64,000 bases of DNA from Dasypus novemcinctus (lineage: Eukaryota > Chordata > Mammalia > Cingulata > Dasypodidae). This document shows, piece after piece, positions 1 to 11,964 of the stretch; the first letter of the stretch is position 1, and each line of letters begins with the position of its first letter. Location of the stretch: assembly GCF_030445035.2 (NCBI RefSeq), contig NC_080673.1:200444216-200508215 (forward strand). Direction: 5' to 3'. Below the pieces are notes generated by a model. The model ran no database searches and was not told the DNA's origin. It saw only the letters and a program-made list of their open reading frames with translations. Both the position numbers and the translations under genes were made by a program.

Positions 1-60
1 AGATAGATAATAGAGACAGACAGACAGACAGACAGATAGATAGATAGATACAATGATAGA
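1..60. repeat. GATA/GACA microsatellite
   Basis: Tetranucleotide GATA units with a central run of GACA units, cut by the window edge. Confidence 0.9.
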
Positions 61-220
61 TGGAATGATCTACCAATGTGACAAAATGTTAAAATTTGGT
101 GATTTTGGTATCTGGATGGAGGTATATATGGCGTTTGTATTTTTTTTTTTTTTTTTGCAACTGTCCTGTAAGTTTGAAATTATTTCAAACTAAAAATGTT
201 TTTAAAAATGGCGTAATATA

Positions 221-640
221 GGGAAGAGGATTTGGCTCAACTGATGGAGCATCCACCTACCATATGGGAGGTCCAGGGTTCAAACCCAGGGTCTCCTGAC
301 CTGTGTGATGAGCTGGCCCATGCGCAGTGCTGATGAGCGCAAGGAGTACCCTGCTGCACAGGGGTGTCGCCCACATAGGGGAGCCCCACGCACAAGGAGA
401 GCACCTTGTAAGGAGAGCCGCCCTGTGTGAAAAAACCACAGCCTGCCCAGGACTGGTGCCACACACATGGAGAGCTGATACAGCAAGACAACACAACAAA
501 AAGAGACAGAGATTCCTGGCGCTGCTGACAAGAATGCAAGCAGACACAGAAGAACACACAGCGAATGGATACAGAGAGCAGACAACTGGGGTGAGGGGAA
601 GGGGAGAGAAATAAATACAAATAAATCTTTAAGAAAAAAA
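221..640 (+). mobile_element. Armadillo tRNA-derived SINE (older copy)
   Basis: The head reads GGGAAGAGGATTTGGCTCAA, followed by a B-box-like GGGTTCAAACCC near 277. The body is the shared armadillo SINE body and the tail is AAATAAATCTTTAAG plus an A-run. It belongs to the CTCAACTGAT-type head also seen at 46771 and 52040. Confidence 0.88.
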
Positions 641-840
641 ATGTAAACTGTAGACCATGGTTAGTAGCAATGTTTCAATATGTGTTCATCAATTGTAACA
701 AATGCACCACACTAGTGAAATGTGTTGTAAATGGGGGAAAGTGTGAGACGGGGAGGGAGTGGGGTAATGGGAATCCCCTATATTTTCAATATAACACTTA
801 AGTAATCTAAAGCTTCTTAAAGAATAAAGAAAATAAACTG
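641..840 (+). mobile_element. L1 3'-end fragment (xenarthran type)
   Basis: It carries the motif GGGAATCCCCTATATTTT and ends AAGAATAAAG. The same 3'-terminal pattern occurs near 19730 and 55615, so I read it as the 3' end of an armadillo L1 subfamily. The family call is inference. Confidence 0.55.
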
Positions 841-844
841 CCGT

Positions 845-1155
845 GACACTGAAGTGAAAGAAGCCAATCACAAAAGGCTGCATATTGTCTGATCCCATTT
901 AGATGAAATGTCCTAGACCAGTGTATAGACAGAAAGCAGATGACTGGTTGTCAGGGTCTGAGGGAGGTGCAGCAGAGCCGGGGGCTGGCTGAAGAATGGG
1001 GGTTTCATTCCGAAGTGATGCAAGTGTCCTAAAACTGACCTTGGTGATGGCTGCCCAACTCCGAAAACACTAAAAATCATGGGTGTGTACCTTTCAATGG
1101 GTGCCTTGTATGGGAGATGAAAACTCAATAAAACCGTTTAAAATTTTTAAAAAAG
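845..1155 (+). mobile_element. L1M-type 3' UTR fragment
   Basis: It contains GTGAAAGAAGCCAATCACAA and a following TGTCTGATCCCATTTAGATG segment, ending in AACTCAATAAAACCG. This is the typical order of an old mammalian L1M 3' UTR. Confidence 0.65.
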
Positions 1156-1865
1156 AATTGCTGTGACAGTGACATGGACTTGCCACATCAGAACCAAGGA
1201 AACCAGGGGCATCGGGGAAATGTGATGTCCGCACAATGGCGAGGCTGTAAAATTCAGGTGAGTAATCATTCCAGGGAGAGGACTCAGGTGAAGCGGGACT
1301 GAGGGCTGCACCTGCCCGACGTCAGCGGGGGTCACTGGCGTCCCTCCGGACCGCTCCCTGCTCTGGGGCACCCACCGCGGAGGGCAGGCGCCTGCTCGCC
1401 TGGCTCGCTCACTGTGCTCACAGGCAGACTGGGCGCTGCTGCGCGCAGGGACAGCCCTGCTCCCTGCTCTCTCCTCTACTCCGCTTTCTGCTGCCAGGCC
1501 CCACCACGCCCAGACCCCCGCCCCGCATACACTACACATATGCTGGGACCCCTCCCTCCCAGCAATCATCACGTTTCCACTGGGGGACACTCTGTTTCCC
1601 AAAAAGGGATCCATGGGTTTCGGCCTGTATCTCCACCCCTGGTACTGCCACCTCCCTGGGCTGGGCGGGGCTGACCTAAGCAACCCAGGTCTGTGCCCTG
1701 TTCCCTCTGCTCCTCCCGGGACAATGAACACGCTGCCTGTGACGGCTCCTTTCAAGGGACGGTGGGCATGCACTTGGCACGCTGAATATCTGGGCCATGT
1801 GTAACACAAATGGGTGTGCTTCATTTTAAGGGGAGAGAGAAACGTATGATAAAAAATCTGGATCA

Positions 1866-2305
1866 GGGAAGCGGACTTGGCCCAGTGGATAGGGCATCCG
1901 TCTACCACATGGGAGGTCCACGCTTCAAACCCCGGGCCTCCTTGACCCGTGTGGAGCTGGCCCATGCGCAGTGCTGATGCGCGCAAGCAGTGCCCTGCCA
2001 CGCAGGGTTGTCCCCTGCGTAGGGGAGCCCCACGCGCAAGGAGTGCACCCGTAAGGAGAGCCGCCCAGCGCAAAAGAAAGTGCAGCCTGCCCAGGAATGG
2101 CGCCACACACACAGAGAGCAGACACAAGATGATGCAACAAAAAGAGACACAGATTCCTGTGCCGCTGACAACAACAGAAGCGGACAAAGAAGACGCAGCA
2201 AAATAGACACAGAGAGCAGACAACTGGGGTAGGGGGGAGGGAAGGGGAGAGAAATAAATTTTAAAAAATAAAAAATAAATAAAATAAATTAATTTTTAAA
2301 AATCT
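1866..2305 (+). mobile_element. Armadillo tRNA-derived SINE (DAS-type, full length)
   Basis: It starts GGGAAGCGGACTTGGCCCAG, has a B-box-like TTCAAACCCC near 1924 and the full body, then an AT-rich AAATAAAATAAATT tail. AAAATCTG on both sides is a possible short target duplication. Confidence 0.92.
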
Positions 2306-3264
2306 GCACTCAAAAGAAATAAACTTGGAGGTGATCATTCACATTTAAAAAAAAAAGAATTGCTGCAACAATTAATGGGGACAAGTCTTTTAAAGTATGT
2401 AAAGTAGGGCTGATACTGGAAACACGCTCAATAAACAGATCTGTTACTCTTAGCGCCCTCATGCCCATTGTTTTGTGTTCATAACACTTTTCCAGGTTTG
2501 AGAAGGGACAGAAGAGAGGAAAACAGAGGCACTGATTAATAATCCATCAACCCTAGGGAGTTTTTTAATCAGGTCACTCTTTCGCCGGGGCCAGCGTGGA
2601 GCTGGCTTCCAAGGCCCATCTGTCTTTCCAGGTGATCCCAGGACAAGCCTCAGTTCCTGCTTCGGTTGAAGGCACTTCCCCTTGGCACCGTGGCCTCCCC
2701 GCCTCCCCGCGGGTGATGAGCCTCTAGGCTCTCTGCTGGGCCAGCAGCTCATCCGCTTTGCAAACCACTTCATTTGACCTCTCCCAGCTCCTCCCTGAGA
2801 GGTTGCCAGGATTCCTGTTTCACAGGTGGGGAAAGCGGAAGGTGACAGAGCAGGGTCAAGACACGGCCAAGCCTGCAGGGCCAGTGCCTTCCCTATTACA
2901 CACAAGCCTCCCCGGCATGGTGATGGGGGTGACATGGGGGCAATTTACCGAGCATTCAAACAGCCACTGTTCCTCGAACAGCTCCTGTGTGTACACTCTC
3001 TTTCCTGGCTCCTTCTTTCCATCTCAACTCGGATGTCTAATAGACATCTCAAGTGTAATGTCTAGAAGGGGGTCCTCAGTTCTCTCACCCCCACCTCCCT
3101 TCCATCTTCCCAATCTTGGGAAGCAGCGCTGCCAGCGCTTCGGTCCATGGAGTCCTCCTGGAGCACGGCTGTCCCCTCCGGCCCTGTCCAGGCCATCAGT
3201 CCATCAGCAAGCCCTGGCAGCTCTACCTTCAAAAGGTAGCCACTTCCCGGAAAGCTCAAAAATG

Positions 3265-3600
3265 TAGCAGGTGACTGTGTATAACACAGTGAAACCTCAT
3301 GGAAAACACGAATATGGGTGATACTGCACATATAAGACTGTTTTTACAAAATACAAACACAAATAAGCTAGAGACAGAAACAGAATAGCAGCCATGTACT
3401 GCAGGGGAAGCTTAGAGAGGTTGAGAGGTGATGAGGTTTTTGTTTGTCTATTTATTATTATTGGAACAGTGAAAATGCTCTAATAATGATTGATGTGATG
3501 ACTGCAAAACTATGTGATTATACCAAATACCATTGGTTGTACATATTATGTTTTATTAATATGAATCAATGAAATAGATTGATTAAAAAAAATGATATCC
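3265..3600 (+). mobile_element. L1 3' UTR fragment
   Basis: It shares AACAGTGAAAATGCTCTAAT-type blocks with the 10960-11760 and 41475-42560 elements in the same internal order, and ends in an A-run near 3595. It is a 5'-truncated copy of the same L1 3' UTR. Confidence 0.65.
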
Positions 3601-4019
3601 ACTTCTCCTGGCATCTACCTCCCCGTCCCAGCCACATCATCTCTCCCCTGGGGAAGCACCCACCTCTTAAGGCAGCACCCTGCCTCCAGTCCCCCCAGCC
3701 AATACCCACAGGTGTTTAAAATGCAGCCCTGACTGATGGAGCCCTTCGTGATCTGCCCCCACCAAGCCCACCCCCCCCCCCTTCCCCTATTAAATCTCAG
3801 GCCTTCAGCCTCACGCCTTCTTCTTATTCCTTCAATATCAAACCCAGGCCTGCCTCAGGGCCTTTGCACAAGCTGATCCTCCTGTCTGGGTTGCACTTTC
3901 TCAAAATCTTTGTGGGGCTGGCTTCTTTCCAGTGTTCAAACCTCTGCTCAAAAGTGACTTTCTCAGAGAGCCCTGCTTTGACTGCTCTTGTTCTAAAATG
4001 CACCCAAGGTGACAGAGTA

Positions 4020-4460
4020 GGAAGAGAGGGAGGTATGGAAGAAGGAGGGAGGAGATGGAAAAGAGGTGGAAGGGGAGAGAGAGGGAGGAGAGGAGAGGAT
4101 GGAGGAAAAGAGGAAGGAAGGGAAAGAGGGAGGGAAGGAGGGAGGGTGGGAGGAAGGAAGGGAAGGGAAGAAAGGAAGGAAGGAAGGAAGGAAGGAAGGA
4201 AGGAAGGAAGGAAGGAAGGAAGGAAGGAAGGAAGGAAGGAAGGAAGGAAGGAAGAAGGAAATGAAGGAAGGGGAAAGGAAGGAAGGAAGAAAGGGGAAGG
4301 AAGGAAGGAAGAAGGAAAGGAAGGAAGGGGGAAGGAAGGAAGAAAGAAAGGGAGAAGGAAGGAAGGAAGGAAGGAAGGAAGGAAGGAAGGAAGGAAGGAA
4401 GGAAGGAAGGAAGGAAGGGCAGAGGGAAAGGGGGAAGGAAGGAAGGAAGGGAAGGAGAGA
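4020..4460. repeat. Long homopurine GGAA/GAAG microsatellite
   Basis: About 440 bp that is nearly all purine on the plus strand. Uninterrupted purine runs extend over 4148-4261 and 4263-4419, mostly as tandem GGAA units. The long Pro/Ser/Phe-Leu or Lys/Glu/Gly open frames across it are translations of the repeat, not genes. Confidence 0.97.
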
Positions 4461-4577
4461 CAGAGAAAGGATCCTTCCATTGCAGCAAAGCATAGGAAAA
4501 ACCTGAGTGTGTGTGACTGCGTTTGTGTGTGTAGCCTGTGTAAGTCAATATTCTCAATATAATGTTTCATGTCCCTT

Positions 4578-4617
4578 TTTTGTTTGTTTGCTTTTGTTTT
4601 TTTGTTTGTTTGTTTTT
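4578..4617. repeat. GTTT-rich short tandem repeat
   Basis: Repeated TTTG/GTTT units after a T-run. No gene feature overlaps it. Confidence 0.7.
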
Positions 4618-4929
4618 ATGGCACTGGATTCACCGCCATTTACAGGAAGTCACAAAGCCTGGACCTTCCCTAAAACAACCATTTTTGGAACTGGAATCTG
4701 GGCCCACCCTGGAGTCTCATCCAGTTTTCCCAAAGGTAAGATAAACTACACCCAGTTCCTGAGCCTAAGAAATCTAAAGTCTCATTCAGATGATAAGGCT
4801 CATATCTAAATAGTCATAATACAAGGCAGAAATTGACAAGGACCGAAAAGAGAGCTTGAGCCAGAGCTGTGGCTTCTGAGAGTGAGGAGCAATTCCTGCA
4901 GGCACGGGAGGGGGTAGCATTTGGGCCAG

Positions 4930-5125
4930 AGCTTTGAAGGGAGTGTGGGAAGGACAGCTAACGTGTGCTGGGCAGGCAGCTTGTGCCAGCAGCCCTTGGG
5001 TGCCGTCCATGCCACAGATGTTGGAGCAGGGCCGGGGTGGTGATGAAGCAACTTACCTGAGGTCCTGCAAGGAGAGTGAAAGCACCAGTCTCACCCAGGT
5101 TCGAATCCAGGTCTAACAAGAGACT
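4930..5125 (-). repeat. MIR-like relic
   Basis: CCCAGGTTCGAATCCAGGTC, preceded by an ACTTACCTGAGGTCCTGCA-like block, is the arrangement of an antisense MIR SINE. Confidence 0.5.
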
Positions 5126-6029
5126 CTGAGTGGAAATGTGCACTGGCCTCCCCCCCCTCCATGAAGACTTTACAGATGGTTGCTTTCTCCCAGCTGGACT
5201 GCCGACCGCCTCCTCTCTTGGACCAGCATGGTGTCCATCTCCCTTTCAAGGATGCCCTTGAGATGGGGAGGGTTCCTGCCTGAACAGTGTCTCAGCCAAT
5301 GTGTTTTGAGTTCCCCGAAATGGCATCCATTTCCCACCGCTCCAACATTCATTCACTCATTCATTGCTTCATCCACCCCACCTGCGTTTTCTTAGCAACT
5401 ACTGAATGCCATGCCCTGAGGGGGCTCTAGACCAAGAGACGAGGCATGGCCCCAGGCACGGTCCCAGCATCACAGAGCTCCCCAGAGCGGCGAGGGGTAC
5501 AACAAGGACCGTGTCCACCGGGGACAGCGAGGGAAGGGTGGGCGTGGTCAGGTCCAGGGCAGCTGGGGATGGTGGGAAAGGCTTGGCTGGGAGACGGTGC
5601 TATGGAGACTGGGCCCGGTCTTGAAGAGGCATCTGGACAGCAGGACAGGTGGGATGGTGGAAGGGACATGCCAGGAGAAGGAAGAGCATACAAAGGCAAG
5701 GAAGGGGGAACGACTGTGATGGGAACTGCTAGCCTTTGGGAATGAATGGAGCACGAAAAGGGTACAAAAGGGGTAAAAACCAAAGAGGGCCGGGGGCAGG
5801 GGTCGGTTCTTAAGAGGCTTTGAATGCCAGACTAGGGTGTGTGCCCTTCATCAGGCTAGTGAGCCGTTGCATGGTTCGAACCTGGGCAAGAGTTGAAGAG
5901 TTGTGAGTGCAGCTGCAGGCAGGAGCTTGCCAAAAACGTCGTAGAGAAAAAGAAGGAAAGAAGGGCAGGAGAGGAAAGCCAGGCAAAAAACGTACAAGAA
6001 GACAGGGGCAGCAAAAAAAAAGTCAAAGG

Positions 6030-7130
6030 AGTAACGGGCGCAGAGTGGCCGCGGGGCTGCAGGTGGCGGGCGGGCGGCGCAGTCGCCCGCCGCGCCGGGG
6101 CCGGGACTCACCGCGAAGCCAGCGCGCGCCGGCGTGCGTGTCCTTGAGGCGGATGAGGCGGCGGTGCGCGTAGCTGCGGCCCACGTACCACAGCATCCAG
6201 AGCAGCTGCAGCAGCATGAGCGCCGTGAGGAAGCAGAGCAGGTCGCTCTTGCCCACGCGCGAGGCGTGCACGGCCCAGGCCAGCAGGAACAGCAGCCCCG
6301 CCACGAACACGTTCAGCCCGTACTGGCTGCTCAGCGCCTCGGCCAGCTTCTGCGGGACGCTGGCGCACACGACGCCGCCTCGGCGGGCAGCCGGCCGGCG
6401 CGCCGCGGGCTCCGGGGCACTCGCCGCCGCCCGGGCGGGGGCTGGCGCTCCCGGGCCTTCCAGCATCTTCAGGAGCCCGCCTCCGAGCCCTGTCCCCGGG
6501 GGTGACCGCGGTCCGGGACGCGCCCGCTGCCCTGGCTCCTGCCCTTGCCCGGACGTCCCCTGTCAGCCCGCCCCTACTGCAGCACACACACACCCTCGGA
6601 CCCCTGCTCTCCCCCGTGCAGCGCCTTTGCTCTCTGCCAAGGCCCCCGCCCAGCTGCCCCGGCTCCTCGGCGCGCCCCGACGCCCCCTGCCCTCGGCCCT
6701 CCCACCAGGCACTCTGGCCGCCTGCGGCTCCCGATCGCGCCCGACTGAGCTGGCACCAGGGCCAGCCTGCCACCACCACCACCCCCCTCCCCGGGCCTCT
6801 GCCCCGCCCCGACTCCCCGCGTCCATGTGCGGGGACCCGCCCGCTCCCCGCCGCCCTCGCCCCTGTCGGGCCTCCCCTGAAGCCCTGGAGGGCGGAAACC
6901 CGGCGGACTAAGGGGGCGTCGGGGGTCTGCGGGGTCGTGCGCAGCTCGGGGCTGCCCGTCCCCTGGTGCGTGCGCGCGGGTGTCCTCCGAGGCCTGGGTG
7001 AGCCTGTCCCGAGCTCCGTTTCTGTGGGATTCTTCTCTGGGCAGGTCACAGTCGTCTGTCTTTGTCTGGGTGGGGAGAGGAGCGCCTGTGCCAGGATCTG
7101 CGGAGAGGGAGCAGCGGGTTGTCCTTTTGT
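6030..7130. promoter_or_regulatory. CpG-rich island over OTOP1 exon 1 and its upstream region
   Basis: From about 6030 to 7130 the sequence becomes strongly GC-rich with frequent CG dinucleotides (for example 6060-6130, 6350-6450 and 6820-6990), unlike the AT-rich flanks. It covers exon 1 and about 0.65 kb upstream of the ATG, so it probably contains the OTOP1 promoter. No TATA box is evident just upstream of 6466. Several long open frames on both strands here are a by-product of high GC. Confidence 0.75.
6112..6466 (-). CDS. OTOP1: Otopetrin 1 (proton channel), coding exon 1 only
   Basis: Otopetrin 1 is a plasma-membrane proton channel needed for otoconia formation and used in sour taste. 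The minus-strand frame starts at the ATG at 6466-6464 (MLEGPGAPAP...) and runs 118 codons plus one base to a GTGAGT donor (6111-6106); beyond it the frame reads into intron. Residues 1-35 are an Ala/Pro/Arg-rich cytosolic tail. SVPQKLAEALSSQYG follows, then a first hydrophobic segment at about 51-68 (LNVFVAGLLFLLAWAV) and a second at about 76-95 (LLCFLTALMLLQLLWMLWYV), ending in RLKDTHAGARWLR. I recognise this as the OTOP1 N-terminus; OTOP2 and OTOP3 lack the same MLEG...SVPQKLAE start. The Ala/Pro-rich tail looks shorter than in human. The remaining exons are not in the window and must lie at coordinates below 1. The exon sits in a GC-rich island. OTOP1 next to TMEM128 matches the mammalian gene order. 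Confidence 0.93.
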
Positions 7131-8530
7131 CTGTCTCTGAGTTGTCTGTCTGGTGAGCCTGTGTCTACTGGGAGATGCCCAGATGCGCAGTAAGACATGA
7201 GCCACTGCCCGAGAAGAGAGGTCACCCTCGCCCTTCCTCCTCCAAAGTAAATGAGAAGCTGCTTGTGGACCCAGCGGGGCTGCATTGGGGTGGCTGGGGA
7301 AGGAGGGCGCCCCCGGGCCCACCCTGCTCTGCAGCCCCGGTGGTTGTGGAGGGAGGTGCCAGGAGACAGGGCACGGCTCAGAGAGGGGCTGGTACCCTGC
7401 AGGGCTGCGGAGTTGGGAGAGGTCGCCAGGGACCGAGAATCTTGGAGAAGGCACGGCCAGCCTCATGGGCAGTCGCACTGGGTCCTGCGTCCAGACGACA
7501 AGCCCCTGGCCTTCCTTGGTTTAACGCTCTGCTGTCCTACTGGAAAGGCCTAATTCCTTCGCAGGGGATCCCCACGTTTCCACTCTGCCTTGGGGCCTGC
7601 GATTTACATAATGGGTCCTGGCTGTGGGAGGGGTGGGGGAAGCCAGGACCAGGAAGGAGTCAGCCTGGGGGCCATGCCTTGTGTTCAGTGTTGGGATGGA
7701 TTCCTTCATTCATTCCAGCAGTGATGGATGTAGGATGACCGAATACCTGAAAGTAACTTGTTTCTCTCCCTGTTGCTAGGATACAAAGAAAAGAATTGTA
7801 TGTAAATCAGAAGGTAATGAAATGCAACCCTCTCCTTGGGCCAAAATCCGCTTTTGGGTGGTCAAGAATATCCTGTTGAAGCAATGAAGTATGAAAACCA
7901 GCTTCAACCAGTTAGCCGGACCTGCGCAGAAGCAGCCCCTTGCTGTCCTCACTTCAACTTGCTTAATTAACATAGTAAAATTCCCACCCAGGGATGGAGT
8001 TGTCCGCCCCTTTCTTGATCATGCAATGTATGTGCAAGCGTGATTTCCTGAACATGCTAGTCATACAATTATATAACCAGCTATGTGTGTTCATCCATAT
8101 GTATAAAAACTAATGTATAATCAAAGCAAATGCCAAGTTGTAACTTTGATATTTAAGCAAGAGTGAAACTGCAGCACGGGGAGTCAGGTCTGAGTCACTT
8201 TGGACTGGCCTTGGCTCCTCACCTCTGCAGACGTAATAAATGTGAGTTTGCCTGACTCTCGTGTTGAAATTTTCTTCATGCCGTCTCTGGTTATCCATAA
8301 AGGCCTTGATTTGAGGCCTAACAGCAGCACATCCAACATGCTGTCCTTTGCCACGTGCCCAGGTCAAGAGGCTTTGCACCTGCAGAACCTCATCTGCACT
8401 TATTTAGATGCTGTCTCGGACCTGGGGCCTAAACCAGTTTCTGTAATGGCATGACACTGGAGGCCAGAGGTGGGGAGGGGGGACAAGGGGAGATGTGACT
8501 TTTGCATCAGGGAGGAATATAAATAATTTG
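7131..8530. other. Intergenic sequence upstream of OTOP1, no gene seen
   Basis: Unique-looking sequence falling in GC content away from the OTOP1 island. Open frames are short and show no motif I recognise. Confidence 0.5.
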
Positions 8531-9515
8531 TGGCCACAAGTTCTTTGACAGTCCTCTTTTAGAGGGGTGGGAGTCTATGCCTTCCCCCTTGAATCTGGGA
8601 TCTGCAACACCTTGGCCAATAGCACATGATGGAAGTGACAGTTTCAGAGCCCAGGCCTTAAGAAACTGGTAGCTTCCGTTTCCTGCCTCTTGGAATATGT
8701 GGTAGGGAAAATCATGCCCCCCCCCCCCCCCCGCAATGTCCACACCCTAACCCCTGCAACCCGTGACTGTCAGGTTACATGGCTGCAGATGAGATTGGGG
8801 ATCTGAAAATAGGGAGCTGGTTTTAGATTATGTGGGTGGGCCCAATCTAGTCAAATGGGCCTTCAAAGGGGAATGGAAGGTAGAATGCACCAGAGATGTG
8901 AAAACAGAGGGCGCGGGAGGATTCAACTCGCCATTGCTAGCTTTGAAGATGGAGGAAGGGGGCTAGAAGGCAAGGAGTGCAGGCGGCCTCTGGAAGCGAG
9001 GAGTGGCCCTCGGCTGGCAGCCAGCAGGGAGACAGGGACCTTGGCCCTAAAACCCCCTGAAATCGCCAACAACTTGAACAAGCAAAAAGGGGGTTCCCCA
9101 CGGACCTCCAGAAAGTAACAGAATCCTGCTGACATGACTCCAGACTTCAGACCTACAGAACCAGTAAGATAATAAACGTGGTTTTGGAAGCCATTATATT
9201 TGTGGTAATAGAGCAAGAGCAAGCTAGCATAAATGCTCATTTTTGGAGGCCAGCTATTCTGCTGGGAGGAAACGCAAGCTGCCTTGTGGAGAGCTCATGT
9301 GGAGAGAAACTGAGCACCGACTTGCCAGGCAGCCGAGGGAACCAGCCTGGAGGTGGACGGTCCAGCCGCCCTCAAGGCCGCCCACTGACACCGAGTGGAA
9401 TGGTAGCAAGTTGCTGCTGCCAGTCCCGATTTCAGAGTGAGGAGCAAAATAAATGGTGGAGGCTGGTTTAAGGCCCTGAGTTTTGGTGTGGTTTCGGTGT
9501 GCAACCAGAGGTAAC
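8530..9515 (+). mobile_element. Ancient LTR-like element split by a second LTR-like insertion
   Basis: The left half (8530-8700) carries the GGCCAATAGCACATGATGGA block and CTTCCGTTTCCTGCCTCTTG. The right half (9245-9515) resumes with GTGGAGAGAAACTGAGCACC and AGGAGCAAAATAAATGG. Between them (about 8702-9240) is another old element, with TGGGTGGGCCCAATCTAGTC, GCTTTGAAGATGGAGGAAGG and CCAGTAAGATAATAAACGTG in order. Both resemble old mammalian LTR/MaLR-type consensus sequences. The exact families are uncertain. Confidence 0.5.
8718..8732. repeat. Poly-C tract
   Basis: About 15 consecutive C residues inside the inner LTR-like element. Confidence 0.9.
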
Positions 9516-10281
9516 TGGAGCCGACAGGCACAGGTGGGAATGAGTCCAGGTGAGAGGGGGCCTGGAGGTCCCAGGCTTCTGTGGTGGCCACTGTTGACAA
9601 GGACAAAGGGCATTATGAGTAGAGTCCCCACAGTCCCCAAACAGATGATGACAGTCAGGCTGCAAGGGAGCGGGAGAGCAAGGCAAGCAGCGGGCGCATG
9701 GCGCCAAGCGCGCTGAGGGCCAAGCACGGGGGGGAAACTCCTCACTCCTGCTACTGGAGGCTCCTGAGGCCTTTTTCGACTCCTTAAAGTGTATAAAGAA
9801 TGGAACGTTAATCTGTTTTGAATCAGAGTCACAATATAATTTTCAAAAATGAGAAACCCACAATAGAAAATAGAGCAGAGAACTCTTGGGTGTGGTTTTT
9901 GCTATAAAGGGGACCAAAGAAACGCATCCTAGCTGGAGGAGCAGGAGGGGGTCAGACTGTTTGTCATTAAAAGGGGATATTACCACAGAGCTGTGAGCTG
10001 ACAGGAATGATCCACCTGAGGCGAATATAGTCAAGATGCCCAAAGGAGGGCAGAAACCGAAATCAAATCTCAGCCACACATTACGTTTCTGTCCAAATGG
10101 GGGATCTTATTCCTCCACTTCAGATGTGAATCTGTGGGACTCTGAGTCAGAGACCATTTTGCATAAAACCAAAGAACCTTGATACAGATTTCTAAATCCT
10201 GTTTTCACGTCTTCAACAAAGACTGTTGCCTTCAAAGCTAGATCCCAGACAGGGACTTGGAGGACGTCCAATCCGGTTTTT

Positions 10282-10649
10282 TTGGTTTTTTTAAAGATTT
10301 ATTTATTTAATTTCCCCCCCTCCCCCGGTTGTCTGTTCTCTGTGTCTATTTGCTGCGTCTTGTTTCTTTGTCCGCTTCTGTTGTCGTCAGCGGCACGGGA
10401 AGTGTGGGCGGCGCCATTCCTGGACAGGCTGCACTTTCTTTCGCGCTGGGCGGCTCTCCTTATGGGGCGCACTCCTTGCGCGTGGGGCTCCCCTATGCGG
10501 GGGACACCCCTGCGTGGCAGGGCACTCCTTGCGCGCATCAGCACTGTGCATGGGCCAACTGCACATGGCTCAAGGAGGCCCGGGGTTTGAACCGCGGACC
10601 TCCCATGTGGTAGACGGACGCCCTAACCACTGGGACAAGTCCATTTCCC
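10282..10649 (-). mobile_element. Armadillo SINE, short-body subfamily
   Basis: A reverse-oriented SINE flanked by near-identical 14-bp duplications, CCAATCCGGTTTTT (left) and CCAATCCAGTTTTT (right). It lacks the ~50-bp segment before the CAGCGGCAC block that the longer subfamily carries. Confidence 0.93.
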
Positions 10650-10959
10650 CCAATCCAGTTTTTACCCTGCTGAGCTAAAGTGCCTTCAGCTATCTCTATG
10701 TTCCCGACCAATTCTAACCTTCCAGTTTTGCAGAGGTATCTCTATCCAAACCCACGGGCACGGCCTACACACTTGAATCACCTGGGGGGGAACTCGTCAA
10801 AAATTCCAGATCGCCTGGCCCACCAACTGAATCAGAACTTCTGAGTGTTGGGCCTGGGCAGCGTACAACCCGGGTTGAACACTTGGTCTTGACATTTGGA
10901 TTGTCAAAGTCAGGGACACTTTGAAAGCATATACTTGCTCCTACCGTAGCTCTGGTTTT

Positions 10960-11760
10960 CATGATAATGGTTTACAATTGTCAACTTGGTTACTCATGAC
11001 TCTTGTAGTGAACACAAGAGTGAGTGCTCCTCCCACAGGCTTGTTTAAAAACAGTATCAATATTGCTTGACATGTTTTAATAGTTCTAATAGAGAAAAAG
11101 ACCCTTAAATAAATGGTGACAGCACATCAGTGTTTATAATTAGCAGGACTAATACCTGGGTATGCAGTGGTTGAAAGGGAGTCTCAGGCTGTTGTCACCA
11201 GAGGGAAAGCCAAAAAAGAAATATGGACCTGGGTAGCCAAGTGAACCTTCTTGTGAAAAAAGAGTATGGTTAGTGCGTACATAGGAGCGCTTTCCTCTGA
11301 AATAGAACAAATCTATGTTACTCACAAGATGTTAATATCAGGGTGACATTCAAGCAAAATTACAACCAAAGCAAACTATGGACAGTAAAATTTATATATT
11401 AGTAACCTTCCATCAAAGATAAGAAAGTAGGCTAAGTGAAAGAAACTAGACAAAAAGTACTACATACTGTTTGACTCCATCTATACAAAATGTAAATACA
11501 AATAAATGAGAGAGATGGAACTAGATTAGCAGTTATGTATGGAAGGAGGAGAGATTGAGAGGTGGCTACTAATGGGTAGAGATTTTTTTTATTTTGCTGG
11601 TTTTTTCTTCTTTTTTGTAGAGTTAACGAAAATGCTCTAATACTGAAGCGATGAATGCACCACTTTGTGATATACCAAATGATAGTCATTGTACACTTTA
11701 GATGGACTGTATGGTTTATGAATACGTTTCGATAAAACTGATTTTTTTAAAAAGACCCTT
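10960..11760 (+). mobile_element. L1 3' region fragment
   Basis: Contains AACTAGATTAGCAGTTATGT, AACGAAAATGCTCTAATACT and CGATAAAACTGATTTTTTTA in the same order as the 41475-42560 element read in reverse. 5' truncated and non-coding. Confidence 0.65.
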
Positions 11761-11964
11761 AAATAATTTACGTGGGAGTTATTTAACAGGAACAAGGACC
11801 AGCATGACCCTTTTTGAACAAAGCAATTAAAATGTCTGTTTTCTAAATAACAGGGTAATATTTCTACCATCCTAGCTGGCCACGGTATCAACACTTGGCT
11901 AACTGGCTTATAACAAACTGTATTAAACAGATTATTCCAGCTTTTTATTTCACTCCAAACGTTA

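Larger units (their letters stand above)
1..6111 (-). other. OTOP1 intron 1 (partial), mostly repeats
   Basis: No otopetrin exon 2 sequence is visible in any frame here, so the whole stretch is taken as the 5' part of OTOP1 intron 1. It holds a GATA/GACA microsatellite at its edge, two armadillo SINEs, L1 3'-end fragments, a large GGAA/GAAG purine tract and a MIR-like relic. The stretches 1160-1860, 2306-3264, 3601-4020 and 5120-6030 hold nothing I can name. Confidence 0.7.

Noticed and set aside
1147-2223. 358-residue minus-strand frame
   Set aside because: Its first third is antisense SINE (SINE-derived peptide shared by many loci here); the rest has no recognisable protein features or splice support.
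3824-4570. Long Pro/Ser/Phe/Leu-rich and Lys/Glu/Gly-rich frames on both strands
   Set aside because: Direct translations of the GGAA/GAAG microsatellite.
6108-7478. 456-residue minus-strand open frame overlapping OTOP1 exon 1
   Set aside because: It is in a different frame from the OTOP1 reading and owes its length to the GC-rich island; composition is Ala/Pro/Arg/Gly-rich with no domain.
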